From Pseudomonas sp. B21-023 (GTDB taxonomy: Bacteria; Pseudomonadota; Gammaproteobacteria; Pseudomonadales; Pseudomonadaceae), in contig NZ_CP087190.1 of NCBI RefSeq assembly GCF_024749165.1, forward strand, positions 186,001 through 250,000: a DNA stretch of 64,000 bases, written 5' to 3'. Numbering within the stretch: the stretch's first letter is position 1; every line of letters begins with the position of its first letter. A program made the position numbers and the translations under genes. Positions 51,035 through 60,209 of the stretch are shown piece after piece. The notes beneath the pieces are model-generated. The model saw only the letters and a list, made by a program, of their open reading frames with translations, made no database searches and was not told where the DNA came from.

Positions 51035-52414
51035 TCAGGCCTTGAGCAGGTGCTTCCAGGCGCGGTTCTGCTCGATGGCGCGAGCCTGTTCGATGCGGGC
51101 CTCCAGCAGTTCGCCCTTGTCTTCCTCCAGCAGCGGCAGTTCGGCCAGCTCGTGAAGCTTGTTCAGCTCGCCGTACAGACGGTCCAGCTGTGGCAGGTCG
51201 AGTACCTGGCGGGCGTGGTGCAGCCAAGTTTGCACGGTCTCGATGCGCGGCAGCTGCTCGGCCAGGTCCTCCGGACGCTGTACATACAGCGGCAGCTTCA
51301 GGGCGCGGGCTTCCTCGCCCAGCAAGTGCTGCAGCCAGCTGGCCAGCTGCGCCTTGCCCTGGCGCTCGCCACGGCCCTTGCGCTCGACGGTCCAGGTGCG
51401 GGCGGTCAGCCAGCGTGCGGTCTCCAGGGAGAACTGGCCCCAGCGCGGGTCTTCCAGCTCTTCAGCGAACTGCTCGGGCGCGGCGCGGCGGATGTCTTCG
51501 TCATCGTTGCCGGCCAGTACCAGCGGGCGCCAGTCTTCCAGCAGCGCATCGAGGTTGGCGCGCAAGGCTCGGGTGGTCGGGCGCGGTGCCGCCTGGCCGA
51601 GGCTGGCGGTGATGGCGCGCAGTTCGGCCAGGCAGCGGACCCAGTCCTGCAGCAGGCGCCAGTGGCCATTGTGGCGATACTGCTCGGCCAGGCGCTGGCT
51701 GCTGCCCAGTAGTTGCCAGGCCAGGGCGGCGTAGGCGTCGTCCAGCGGCATCTCGGCGTGCAGCTCGGTCGCGGGCAGGCCCAGCTCGTAGCTGTCCGGA
51801 TCGAGCAGGCGGTAGCCCCGCTCGGCCTTGCTGATGTCGCATGGCATCAGGGCGAGGCTGGCGGACAGCTCGGCGGCCAGTTCCAACAGCGCCTCCGGGG
51901 CACCTTCACGCAGCTCCAGTTCCAGCTCGCAGATCTCTTCCTTGCGCTTGCCGGCGATCACGAAGCCCTGGTCGATGGCCGCTTCGATCACCACCTTGGC
52001 CTTGCCGCGGCCCCAGGCGATTTCAGCGTACTCGCGGGTGAAATCGGTGGTGAACAGCGGCTTGATGGTCTTCTTGTCCAGCCCGGCCAGTTGCTCGGGC
52101 CAGCAGGTGCCATCGAGCTTCTTCAGATCGAGCTTGACCTTGTCCATGTGCCACTCGAACTCGTTGCGCTCGGACAGGCCGGCCACGCTCTGGCCGCGGC
52201 ACTTGAGGGTCTGGATGATGACCTCGCCATCGCGGCGCAGGCGCAGGGCGACACGGGCGGCGGACAGGTCGCGCTCCGGAGTGTCGAAGTACTGGTTGAG
52301 CAGTTCGCGGGTCTGCCAGCCGGACTTGTTGCGCTTTTTCAGCAGCGGGTGCTCGCGCAGGGCGGCAAGGGTCTCGCGACTGGCGCGGAGTTTGAGTTCG
52401 GTTTCTTTGTGCAT
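51035..52414 (-). CDS. CYTH-CHAD domain protein, probable inorganic triphosphatase
   Basis: 459 aa. The CYTH domain (about 1-200) opens with the metal-binding ExExK signature (E4, E6, K8 in 'HKETELKLR') and continues 'QYFDTPERDL', 'ALRLRRDGE', 'QTLK' and 'ICELELELREG', the alternating charged strands of the triphosphate tunnel. Residues about 225-455 form a CHAD helical domain rich in histidine and arginine. E. coli YgiF has the same layout and hydrolyses inorganic triphosphate. The CHAD domain may bind polyphosphate. Single gene, convergent with the Lrp gene and divergent from argE. Confidence 0.88.
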   Translation of the reverse strand: MHKETELKLRASRETLAALREHPLLKKRNKSGWQTRELLNQYFDTPERDLSAARVALRLRRDGEVIIQTLKCRGQSVAGLSERNEFEWHMDKVKLDLKKLDGTCWPEQLAGLDKKTIKPLFTTDFTREYAEIAWGRGKAKVVIEAAIDQGFVIAGKRKEEICELELELREGAPEALLELAAELSASLALMPCDISKAERGYRLLDPDSYELGLPATELHAEMPLDDAYAALAWQLLGSSQRLAEQYRHNGHWRLLQDWVRCLAELRAITASLGQAAPRPTTRALRANLDALLEDWRPLVLAGNDDEDIRRAAPEQFAEELEDPRWGQFSLETARWLTARTWTVERKGRGERQGKAQLASWLQHLLGEEARALKLPLYVQRPEDLAEQLPRIETVQTWLHHARQVLDLPQLDRLYGELNKLHELAELPLLEEDKGELLEARIEQARAIEQNRAWKHLLKA

Positions 52415-52557
52415 CGCGGGCTCGGAAGGAGGGGCATCGTGGTGTGCAGTCTACAGGAGTCGGGTGGTGCCTGCCGGTCCGCGAAGGGGCGTATGGGGTT
52501 GTCCTGCCAGGCGACCGCGTTGTTATGATGCCTCTCACGCTTCCGAGGAGTCCGCGC

Positions 52558-53703
52558 ATGCCGTTGCCATCGCTGAAAGACCAGTTTGCCGCCCTGATTG
52601 CCGCACCTTCGGTCAGTTGCACCCAGGCTGCGCTGGACCAGTCCAACCGAGCCGTCATCGACCTGCTGGCCGGCTGGTTGGGTGACCTGGGTTTCACGTG
52701 CGAGATCCAACAGGTCAGCCCTGGCAAGTTCAACTTGCTGGCAAGCCGCGGCACCGGCCCGGGCGGCCTGGTGCTGGCCGGGCACAGCGACACGGTGCCC
52801 TTCGACCCGCAACTGTGGAGCAGCGACCCGCTCAAGCTCACTGAGGTCGATGGCCGCTGGGTAGGCCTGGGCAGCTGCGACATGAAGGGCTTCTTCGCCC
52901 TGGTCATCGAGGCGGTGATCCCGCTGCTCGAGCACGATTTCAAACAGCCGCTGCTGATCCTCGCCACCTGCGACGAAGAAAGCTCCATGTCCGGCGCCCG
53001 GGCCTTGGCCGAGGCCGGCCAGCCCCTCGGGCGGGCGGCGGTGATCGGCGAGCCCACCGGGCTCAAGCCGATCCGCATGCACAAGGGCATCCTCATGGAC
53101 CGCATCGACATTCTGGGGCGCAGTGGCCATTCGTCGGATCCGACCCTGGGTCGCAGCGCCCTGGAAGCCATGCATGCGGTGATGGGCGAGCTGATGACGC
53201 TGCGCCGCAGCTGGCAGGAGCAGTACCGCAACCCACAGTTCACGGTGCCTGCGCCGACCCTGAACTTTGGCTGTATCCATGGCGGCGACAATCCCAACCG
53301 CATCTGTGGCCAGTGCGCCCTGGAGTTCGACCTGCGGCCATTGCCGGGCATGGATGTTGAGCAGCTGCGCGCAGCGATCCGCGGCAAGCTGGCACCGTTG
53401 GCCGAACGCCATGAAGTGCGCATCGATTACGCGCCACTGTTCCCCGAGGTGCCACCTTTCGAACAGGCCGCCGACAGCGAGCTGGTGCGCCTGGCCGAGC
53501 GTCTGACCGGCCATCGCGCCGAAGCGGTGGCCTTTGGCACCGAAGCGCCTTATCTTCAGCAGCTCGGTTGCCAGACCATCGTGCTGGGCCCCGGTGACAT
53601 CGCTTGTGCCCACCAGCCAGGGGAATACCTTGAAATGTCACGCATCGAGCCTACCGTGCGTCTATTGCGTGATCTGATCCGGCACTATTGCCTGAACCAT
53701 TGA
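52558..53703 (+). CDS. argE: Acetylornithine deacetylase ArgE
   Basis: 381 aa M20-family metallohydrolase that releases ornithine from N-acetylornithine. Metal ligands: 'LAGHSDTVPFD', 'GSCDMKGFFAL', 'CDEESSMSG' with the catalytic glutamate pair, 'VIGEPTGLKPI', and the distal histidine in 'IACAHQPGEYLE'. Start ATG 52558 with GAGGAG 8 bp upstream; the frame is open further upstream but without initiation signals. It lies 108 bp before argA, the first arginine enzyme. Other Pseudomonas recycle the acetyl group with ArgJ; the argE-argA pair is nevertheless usual in the genus. Confidence 0.92.
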   Translation: MPLPSLKDQFAALIAAPSVSCTQAALDQSNRAVIDLLAGWLGDLGFTCEIQQVSPGKFNLLASRGTGPGGLVLAGHSDTVPFDPQLWSSDPLKLTEVDGRWVGLGSCDMKGFFALVIEAVIPLLEHDFKQPLLILATCDEESSMSGARALAEAGQPLGRAAVIGEPTGLKPIRMHKGILMDRIDILGRSGHSSDPTLGRSALEAMHAVMGELMTLRRSWQEQYRNPQFTVPAPTLNFGCIHGGDNPNRICGQCALEFDLRPLPGMDVEQLRAAIRGKLAPLAERHEVRIDYAPLFPEVPPFEQAADSELVRLAERLTGHRAEAVAFGTEAPYLQQLGCQTIVLGPGDIACAHQPGEYLEMSRIEPTVRLLRDLIRHYCLNH

Positions 53704-53811
53704 TCCTTCCTGAGCAGAGGAGACCGCGCGTGACCGCAAGCCTGTTCCGACGATGACTTTCGAACGTTGTGCGCCTTTTCGTTCTCCGTTCACTTATCCA
53801 CAGGCCTTGTC

Positions 53812-55110
53812 ATGCCCGATTACGTCAACTGGTTGCGCCATGCTTCTCCCTACATCAACGCCCACCGCGACTGCACCTTCGTGGTCATGCTCCCCGGTGA
53901 TGGCGTCGAGCACCCGAACTTCGGCAACATTGTCCACGACCTTGTGCTGCTGCACAGCCTGGGCGTGCGCCTGGTGCTGGTACACGGTTCACGTCCGCAG
54001 ATCGAAAGCCGCCTGGCCAGCCGTGGCCTGACCCCGCACTACCACCATGGCATGCGCATCACCGACGCGGCGACACTGGACTGCGTGATCGACGCCGTCG
54101 GTGCCCTGCGCCTGGCCATCGAAGCACGCCTGTCGATGGACATGGCGGCCTCGCCGATGCAGGGCTCGCGCCTGCGCGTGGCCTCCGGCAACCTGGTCAC
54201 CGCACGGCCGATCGGCGTGCTTGAAGGGGTCGACTATCACCATACCGGTGAAGTGCGCCGGGTCGATCGCAAGGGCATCAATCGCCTGCTCGATGAGCGT
54301 TCCATCGTGTTGCTGTCGCCGCTGGGCTACTCGCCGACCGGCGAGATCTTCAATCTGGCCTGCGAAGATGTGGCCACCCGCGCCGCCATCGAGCTGGGGG
54401 CCGACAAGCTGCTGCTGTTCGGGGCCGAGCCGGGCCTGCTGGATGAGCGTGGGCAATTGGTACGCGAGCTGCGCCCACAACAGATCGCGCCGCACCTGCA
54501 GCGACTGGGCAGCGACTACCAGGCCGAGCTGCTGGATGCCGCTGCCGAAGCCTGCAAGGGCGGTGTGGCGCGCAGTCACATCGTCAGTTACGCCGAGGAC
54601 GGTGCGCTGCTGACCGAGCTGTTCACCCGCGGGGGCGGTGGCACGCTGGTGTCCCAGGAGCAGTTCGAAGTGGTGCGCGAGGCGACCATCGAGGATGTCG
54701 GCGGCCTGCTGGAACTGATCAGCCCGTTGGAAGAACAGGGCATCCTGGTGCGCCGTTCGCGGGAGGTGCTGGAGCGGGAGATCGAGCAGTTCAGCGTGGT
54801 CGAGCGCGAGGGCATGATCATCGCCTGCGCGGCGCTCTATCCGATCGCCGATTCCGAGGCGGGGGAGCTGGCGTGCCTTGCAGTGAACCCGGAGTACCGG
54901 CATGGCGGGCGTGGCGATGAGCTGCTCGAGCGTATCGAGGAGCGGGCGCGCACGCTGGGGCTCAACACCTTGTTCGTGCTGACGACCCGGACCGCACACT
55001 GGTTCCGTGAGCGCGGCTTCTCGCCCAGTGGCGTGGAACGGCTGCCGGCGGCGCGGGCATCGCTGTACAACTACCAGCGTAATTCGAAGATATTCGAGAA
55101 GCCGCTCTGA
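53812..55110 (+). CDS. argA: Amino-acid N-acetyltransferase (N-acetylglutamate synthase) ArgA
   Basis: 432 aa, the length of P. aeruginosa ArgA. An N-terminal amino-acid-kinase-like domain (about 1-285, with 'LVLVHGSRPQIESRL' and 'SPTGEIFNLACEDVA') senses arginine. The C-terminal GNAT domain (about 290-430, 'ACLAVNPEYRHGGRGDELLE' and 'FVLTTRTAHWFRERGF') transfers acetyl from acetyl-CoA to glutamate. Feedback inhibition by arginine is known for the family. It follows argE in the same direction and ends at a REP doublet and a strong terminator. Confidence 0.95.
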   Translation: MPDYVNWLRHASPYINAHRDCTFVVMLPGDGVEHPNFGNIVHDLVLLHSLGVRLVLVHGSRPQIESRLASRGLTPHYHHGMRITDAATLDCVIDAVGALRLAIEARLSMDMAASPMQGSRLRVASGNLVTARPIGVLEGVDYHHTGEVRRVDRKGINRLLDERSIVLLSPLGYSPTGEIFNLACEDVATRAAIELGADKLLLFGAEPGLLDERGQLVRELRPQQIAPHLQRLGSDYQAELLDAAAEACKGGVARSHIVSYAEDGALLTELFTRGGGGTLVSQEQFEVVREATIEDVGGLLELISPLEEQGILVRRSREVLEREIEQFSVVEREGMIIACAALYPIADSEAGELACLAVNPEYRHGGRGDELLERIEERARTLGLNTLFVLTTRTAHWFRERGFSPSGVERLPAARASLYNYQRNSKIFEKPL

Positions 55111-55114
55111 TGCC

Positions 55115-55183
55115 ATCGCGGGTCAAGCCCGCTCCCACGGTGTACCCGGGCTGGCACACGTGGGAGCGGGCTTGACCCGCGAT
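55115..55183. repeat. REP doublet after argA
   Basis: Perfect 25-bp inverted arms at 55115-55139 and 55159-55183. Both arms carry the same variant: GGGTCAAGCCC on the left, GGGCTTGACCC on the right, so the substitution is matched on both sides. Spacer 19 bp. Confidence 0.88.
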
Positions 55184-55195
55184 GCGATGGCAAAG

Positions 55196-55224
55196 AAAAA
55201 CGCCGCCCCTGAGGGCGGCGTTTT
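55196..55224. terminator. Bidirectional terminator between argA and the polyamine synthetase gene
   Basis: 8-bp stem CGCCGCCC / GGGCGGCG with CTGA loop, flanked by AAAAA on the left and TTTT on the right. It serves both convergent genes. Confidence 0.93.
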
Positions 55225-55227
55225 CGT

Positions 55228-56604
55228 TTACACGGTGTGCAGATACCAGTTGTACTCGAGGTCGGAGATCGAGTGCTCGAACTCCTCCAGCTCGCTTTCC
55301 TTGCACGCGACGAAGATGTCGATGTACTTCGGATCGATGTACTTGTTGAGGATCTCGCTGTCGTCCAGCTCGCGCAGTGCATCGCGCAGGTTGTTCGGCA
55401 GGCTCTGTTCCAGCTGCTCGTACGAGTTGCCTTCGATCGGCTCGCCCGGTTCGACCTTGTTGGTCAGGCCGTGGTGCACGCCGGCCAGTACCGCAGCCAT
55501 CATCAGGTACGGGTTGGCGTCGGCGCCGGCCACGCGATGTTCGATGCGCACGGCATCCGGCGAGCCGGTCGGCACGCGCAGCGCCACGGTACGGTTGTCC
55601 AGGCCCCAGCTCGGTGCGTTCGGCACGTAGAACTGCGCGCCGAAACGGCGGTACGAGTTGACGTTCGGGCAGAGGAACGCCATCGAGGCGGGCAGGGTCT
55701 CGAGCACACCGCCGACAGCGTGACGTAGCGCGGCGTTCTGCTCGGGATCCTCGCTGGTGAAGATGTTGTTGCCATCTTTGTCCAGCACGGAGATGTGTAC
55801 ATGCAGGCCGTTGCCTGCCTGGCCCGGGTAGGGCTTGGCCATGAAGGTGGTGTCCATTTCATGGTCGTAGGCGATGTTCTTGATCAGGCGCTTGAGCAGC
55901 ACCGCATAGTCACAGGCCTTGAGCGGGTCGGCGACATGGTGCAGGTTGACTTCGAACTGCGCCGGGGCGCTTTCCTTGACGATGGCGTCGGCCGGGATGC
56001 CTTGTTCCTTCGCGCCTTCGAGGATGTCCTGCAGGCAATCGGCGTATTCGTCGAGGTCGTCGATCAGGTACACCTGGGTCGACTGCGGGCGCTTGCCCGA
56101 AATCGGCGAGCGTGGCGGCTGCGGGCGGCCGTTCACGTTCTCCTGGTCGATCAGGTAGAACTCCAGCTCGAACGCGGCGCAGATGGTCAGGCCCAGGTCG
56201 GTGAACTTGCTCACCACCTGGCGTAGCACTTCACGCGGGTCGGCAAAGAACGGCTCGCCTTCGATCTCGTGCATGGTCATCAGCAGCTGCGCGGTCGGGC
56301 GCTTCTGCCAAGGCTCGTTGCAGAGAGTGTCGGGGATTGGGTAGCAGATCCGGTCGGCATCGCCGATGTCCAGGCCCAGGCCTGTGCTTTCGACGGTCGA
56401 ACCGTTGATATCCAGGGCGAAGAGGGAGGCCGGCAGGTTGATGCCTTTCTCGTAAACCTTGTGGAGGCTGGTGCGCTCTATGCGCTTGCCGCGCACCACA
56501 CCATTCATATCTGCAATCAGAAGGTCAACGTAGAGAACCTCAGGATGTTCCTTAAGGAACGCGTTCGCTTCGTTAAGCTGAACGGCACGCGGGGGTACCG
56601 ACAT
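55228..56604 (-). CDS. spuI: Gamma-glutamylpolyamine synthetase (glutamine synthetase family), SpuI/PauA-like
   Basis: 458 aa glutamine-synthetase fold enzyme. In this subfamily glutamate is ligated to putrescine or other polyamines, starting their breakdown. Visible motifs: 'LIADMNGVVRGKRIERTSLH' in place of the GlnA N-terminus, 'AAFELEFYLIDQENVNGRPQ', 'AKPYPGQAGNGLHVHISVLD' and 'RVAGADANPYLMMAAVLAG'. The adenylylation tyrosine loop of GlnA is not evident. It is divergent from the second synthetase gene spuB. In PAO1 spuI is followed by spuA; here spuA is absent. Confidence 0.87.
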   Translation of the reverse strand: MSVPPRAVQLNEANAFLKEHPEVLYVDLLIADMNGVVRGKRIERTSLHKVYEKGINLPASLFALDINGSTVESTGLGLDIGDADRICYPIPDTLCNEPWQKRPTAQLLMTMHEIEGEPFFADPREVLRQVVSKFTDLGLTICAAFELEFYLIDQENVNGRPQPPRSPISGKRPQSTQVYLIDDLDEYADCLQDILEGAKEQGIPADAIVKESAPAQFEVNLHHVADPLKACDYAVLLKRLIKNIAYDHEMDTTFMAKPYPGQAGNGLHVHISVLDKDGNNIFTSEDPEQNAALRHAVGGVLETLPASMAFLCPNVNSYRRFGAQFYVPNAPSWGLDNRTVALRVPTGSPDAVRIEHRVAGADANPYLMMAAVLAGVHHGLTNKVEPGEPIEGNSYEQLEQSLPNNLRDALRELDDSEILNKYIDPKYIDIFVACKESELEEFEHSISDLEYNWYLHTV

Positions 56605-57271
56605 GATGCAACACCTTTGTTGTTAAAAATATCAATCAAGGGGGGCTTGCAACCCCAGTCAATCGGAAAGACCAGGTTAAGTCAAGCCAGCACCCTGATG
56701 CCCTTAAATGGCACATCTACGGCAGATTTGCTGCATCTCGGGGCGTGCCATTATCCGCTATTTTCGTCTTGAAGGGTTATCCCGAGCGGGGCGTGTTTTA
56801 TTTTTTACGGGGGAGTTGTGTAAAAAAATGAACGAGGCTAAGCTCGGCATCAACCCAGAACACAATAATACGAGGGTCACATGGTCCGCCTGTCGAGACC
56901 TGTCAGCGCCGCATGCACGGTGCGTTCAGGTACATCTCCCGGTTGCCGTCCGGTCACTGCACGCCTGCTTCGAAGGGGCGCCGCGCTGGCCGCAATAATT
57001 GACGGTTCGCTTGAAAAAGCCATGCCTCGTAACGCTTTAGCGCAACACCTCCTTTCCTTCTGCCCTTCGCTTTCTGTCCGGACGCGCGCCCATGGCGTGT
57101 ATCCATTGTCGTCCTGCGCGAGGGTTTTTGCTTTAGCCATGCACAGCATCCAGAATCAAGGCGCGGGCCTGTCCAGGCCCCTCGGCGCGCTGCGCGCCGA
57201 CTTTGTCCGACGCCTGGCGTCAGTGGCCGCCGGTTGCCGCCAACCGCGCCACATTACCTCCTGAGGTATTT
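56605..57271. other. 667-bp gap between divergent spuI and spuB, with a possible leader ORF
   Basis: Contains the two divergent promoters; the stretch 56770-56880 is AT-rich. On the plus strand a 127-codon frame at 56881-57264 begins with ATG preceded by GAGGG (56872-56876), and its TGA lies inside the spuB ribosome site, 7 bp before the spuB start. Its translation is rich in R, A, S and C and shows no recognisable domain, so it may be a leader ORF coupled to spuB, a new gene, or chance. No trace of spuA (glutamine amidotransferase) can be read here. No terminator or riboswitch recognised. Confidence 0.4.
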
Positions 57272-58630
57272 ATGAGTAACAACCTCGACCAGCTCACCGA
57301 TTGGTTGAAAGAGCACAAGATCACCGAAGTGGAGTGCCTGATCAGTGACCTGACCGGCATCACCCGCGGCAAGATCTCGCCGACCAACAAATTCATCGCC
57401 GAAAAGGGCATGCGCCTGCCCGAGAGCGTGCTGCTGCAGACCGTGACCGGCGATTACGTCGACGATGACATCTATTACGAACTGCTCGACCCGGCCGACA
57501 TCGACATGATCTGCCGCCCCGACGAGAACGCGGTGTTTCTCGTGCCATGGGCCATCGAGCCGACCGCCCAGGTGATCCACGACACCTACGACAAGAAGGG
57601 CAACCCGGTCGAACTGTCGCCGCGCAATGTGCTGAAGAAGGTCCTGAAACTCTACGCCGACAAGGGCTGGCAGCCGATTGTCGCGCCCGAGATGGAGTTC
57701 TACCTGACCAAGCGTAGCGAAGATCCCGACTTTCCGCTGCAGCCGCCGGTGGGTCGTTCCGGTCGCCCGGAAACGGGGCGGCAGTCGTTCTCCATCGAGG
57801 CGGCCAACGAGTTCGACCCGCTGTTCGAGGACGTCTACGACTGGTGTGAGCTGCAGCAGCTGGACCTCGACACGCTGATCCATGAGGACGGCACGGCGCA
57901 GATGGAAATCAACTTCCGTCACGGCGACGCGCTGCACCTGGCCGACCAGATCCTGGTGTTCAAGCGCACCATGCGCGAGGCGGCGCTCAAGCACAACGTG
58001 GCCGCCACCTTCATGGCCAAGCCGATGACCGGCGAGCCGGGCAGCGCCATGCACCTGCACCAGAGCGTGGTCGATGCCGTCACCGGCAAGAACATCTTCT
58101 CCAACGCCGACGGCAGCATGAGCGAGCTGTTCCTCAATCACATCGGCGGCCTGCAGAAGTTCATCCCCGAGGCCCTGCCGCTGTTCGCCCCCAACGTCAA
58201 CTCGTTCCGCCGCTTCCTGCCGGACACCTCCGCGCCGGTAAACGTCGAGTGGGGCGAAGAGAACCGCACCGTCGGCTTGCGCGTACCAGATGCCGGGCCG
58301 CAGAACCGCCGGGTCGAGAACCGCCTGCCGGGCGCCGACGCCAACCCGTACCTGGCCATCGCCGCCAGCCTGCTGTGTGGCTATATCGGCATGGTCGAAG
58401 GCATCGAGGCCAGCGCGCCAGTCCAGGGTCGTGGCTACGAGCGCCGAAACCTGCGCCTGCCGCTGACCATCGAGGACGCCCTCGAGCGCATGGAAATCAG
58501 CCGCGCGCTGGAGCAGTACCTGGGCAAGAAATTCATCACCGGCTACGTCGCCACCAAGCGTGCCGAGCACGAGAACTTCAAGCGCGTCATCAGCTCCTGG
58601 GAGCGAGAGTTCCTGCTGTTTGCTGTGTGA
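57272..58630 (+). CDS. spuB: Gamma-glutamylpolyamine synthetase (glutamine synthetase family), SpuB/PauA-like
   Basis: 452 aa, paralogue of the divergent synthetase. Motifs: 'EVECLISDLTGITRGKISPT', 'PIVAPEMEFYLTKRSEDPDF', 'AKPMTGEPGSAMHLHQSVVD', 'NRLPGADANPYLAIAASLL'. It likely joins glutamate to putrescine or spermidine as the first step of uptake-linked catabolism. The start at 57272 follows a CTGAGGT ribosome site. It lies 48 bp before spuC and upstream of the spu transporter genes, the same order as in P. aeruginosa. Confidence 0.88.
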   Translation: MSNNLDQLTDWLKEHKITEVECLISDLTGITRGKISPTNKFIAEKGMRLPESVLLQTVTGDYVDDDIYYELLDPADIDMICRPDENAVFLVPWAIEPTAQVIHDTYDKKGNPVELSPRNVLKKVLKLYADKGWQPIVAPEMEFYLTKRSEDPDFPLQPPVGRSGRPETGRQSFSIEAANEFDPLFEDVYDWCELQQLDLDTLIHEDGTAQMEINFRHGDALHLADQILVFKRTMREAALKHNVAATFMAKPMTGEPGSAMHLHQSVVDAVTGKNIFSNADGSMSELFLNHIGGLQKFIPEALPLFAPNVNSFRRFLPDTSAPVNVEWGEENRTVGLRVPDAGPQNRRVENRLPGADANPYLAIAASLLCGYIGMVEGIEASAPVQGRGYERRNLRLPLTIEDALERMEISRALEQYLGKKFITGYVATKRAEHENFKRVISSWEREFLLFAV

Positions 58631-58678
58631 TCAACCCTGAGGCCGCCAGGGCGCGGCCACCGGACCATGGAGAAGCAC

Positions 58679-60040
58679 ATGAGCGTCAACAACCCGCAAA
58701 CCCGTGAATGGCAAACCCTGAGCGGCGAGCACCACCTTGCACCTTTCAGCGACTACAAACAGCTGAAGGAAAAGGGGCCGCGCATCATCACCAAGGCGCA
58801 GGGTGTGCATTTGTGGGACAGCGAGGGGCACAAGATCCTCGACGGCATGGCCGGCCTGTGGTGCGTGGCGGTCGGCTATGGCCGCGAAGAGCTGGTGCAG
58901 GCGGCAGAAAAACAGATGCGCGAACTGCCGTACTACAACCTGTTCTTCCAGACCGCCCACCCGCCGGCGCTGGAGCTGGCCAAGGCGATCACCGACGTGG
59001 CGCCCAAGGGCATGACCCATGTGTTCTTCACCGGCTCCGGTTCCGAGGGCAACGACACCGTGCTGCGCATGGTTCGCCACTACTGGGCGCTGAAGGGCAA
59101 GCCGCACAAGCAGACCATCATCGGCCGCATCAACGGCTACCACGGCTCCACCTTTGCGGGTGCGTGCCTGGGTGGCATGAGTGGCATGCACGAGCAGGGC
59201 GGCCTGCCGATCCCGGGCATCGTGCATATCCCGCAACCGTACTGGTTCGGTGAGGGGGGCGACATGACCCCGGACGAATTCGGCGTGTGGGCGGCCGAGC
59301 AGCTGGAGAAGAAGATTCTCGAAGTCGGCGAGGACAACGTCGCCGCCTTCATCGCCGAGCCGATCCAGGGTGCGGGCGGGGTGATCATTCCGCCGGAGAC
59401 CTACTGGCCGAAGATCAAGGAGATCCTCGCCAAGTACGACATCCTGTTCGTCGCCGACGAAGTGATCTGCGGTTTCGGCCGTACCGGCGAGTGGTTCGGC
59501 TCCGACTACTACGACCTTGCACCCGACCTGATGACCATCGCCAAGGGCCTGACCTCCGGTTACATCCCCATGGGGGGTGTGATCGTGCGTGACAAAGTGG
59601 CCAAGGTGATCAGCGAAGGTGGTGACTTCAACCACGGCTTCACCTACTCCGGCCACCCTGTGGCGGCAGCGGTGGGCCTGGAAAACCTGCGCATCCTGCG
59701 CGACGAGAAGATTGTCGAGCGTGCCCGCAACGAAACGGCACCGTATTTGCAAAAACGACTGCGTGAGCTGCAGGACCACCCACTGGTGGGCGAGGTGCGC
59801 GGCCTGGGCCTGCTCGGCGCGATCGAGTTGGTCAAGGACAAGGCCACCCGTGGCCGTTACGAGGGCAAGGGCGTGGGCATGGTCTGCCGCAACTTCTGCT
59901 TCGACAACGGCCTGATCATGCGCGCCGTCGGCGACACCATGATCATCGCGCCGCCGCTGGTGATCAGCCGCGCAGAGGTGGACGAGCTGGTGGAAAAGGC
60001 GCGCAAGTGCCTGGATTTGACGTACGAAGCGATTAAATGA
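58679..60040 (+). CDS. spuC: Polyamine:pyruvate aminotransferase SpuC
   Basis: 453 aa class III PLP aminotransferase. SpuC transfers the terminal amino group of putrescine (or related polyamines) to pyruvate. The PLP lysine is K289 in 'MTIAKGLTSGYIPMGG'. 'FVADEVICGFGRTGEWFGS' carries the cofactor aspartate, and 'FFTGSGSEGNDTVLRMVRHY' the phosphate cup. The sequence is close to P. aeruginosa SpuC by memory. Start ATG 58679 has GGAG upstream. A strong hairpin separates it from the transporter genes. Confidence 0.92.
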   Translation: MSVNNPQTREWQTLSGEHHLAPFSDYKQLKEKGPRIITKAQGVHLWDSEGHKILDGMAGLWCVAVGYGREELVQAAEKQMRELPYYNLFFQTAHPPALELAKAITDVAPKGMTHVFFTGSGSEGNDTVLRMVRHYWALKGKPHKQTIIGRINGYHGSTFAGACLGGMSGMHEQGGLPIPGIVHIPQPYWFGEGGDMTPDEFGVWAAEQLEKKILEVGEDNVAAFIAEPIQGAGGVIIPPETYWPKIKEILAKYDILFVADEVICGFGRTGEWFGSDYYDLAPDLMTIAKGLTSGYIPMGGVIVRDKVAKVISEGGDFNHGFTYSGHPVAAAVGLENLRILRDEKIVERARNETAPYLQKRLRELQDHPLVGEVRGLGLLGAIELVKDKATRGRYEGKGVGMVCRNFCFDNGLIMRAVGDTMIIAPPLVISRAEVDELVEKARKCLDLTYEAIK

Positions 60041-60074
60041 CGGTCTGCTAGGCTGGCGAGGTGACATTAAGTCC

Positions 60075-60113
60075 GTTACAGGCGCTGCTTTTGTTGAAAC
60101 AGCGCCTTGTAAC
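60075..60113 (+). terminator. Hairpin between spuC and spuD
   Basis: Stem GTTAC-A-GGCGCTG paired with CAGCGCC-TT-GTAAC around a 12-base loop, with one bulge. There is no long T-tract. It may terminate, or protect the 3' end of the upstream message. Confidence 0.6.
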
Positions 60114-60209
60114 TTGCCAGACTAACGGCTGTTTCAGTCGCCCAGCGCGTGACCCGTGGGACCTGGCTGCTGAACAGATGGCTTGATAATAAATTCTGGA
60201 GCATTACGC

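Noticed and set aside
56701..56760. Possible sigma-54 promoter (TGGCAC) in the spuI-spuB gap
   Set aside because: Spacing between GG and GC is 13 rather than 10 bases on the minus strand and worse on the plus strand.
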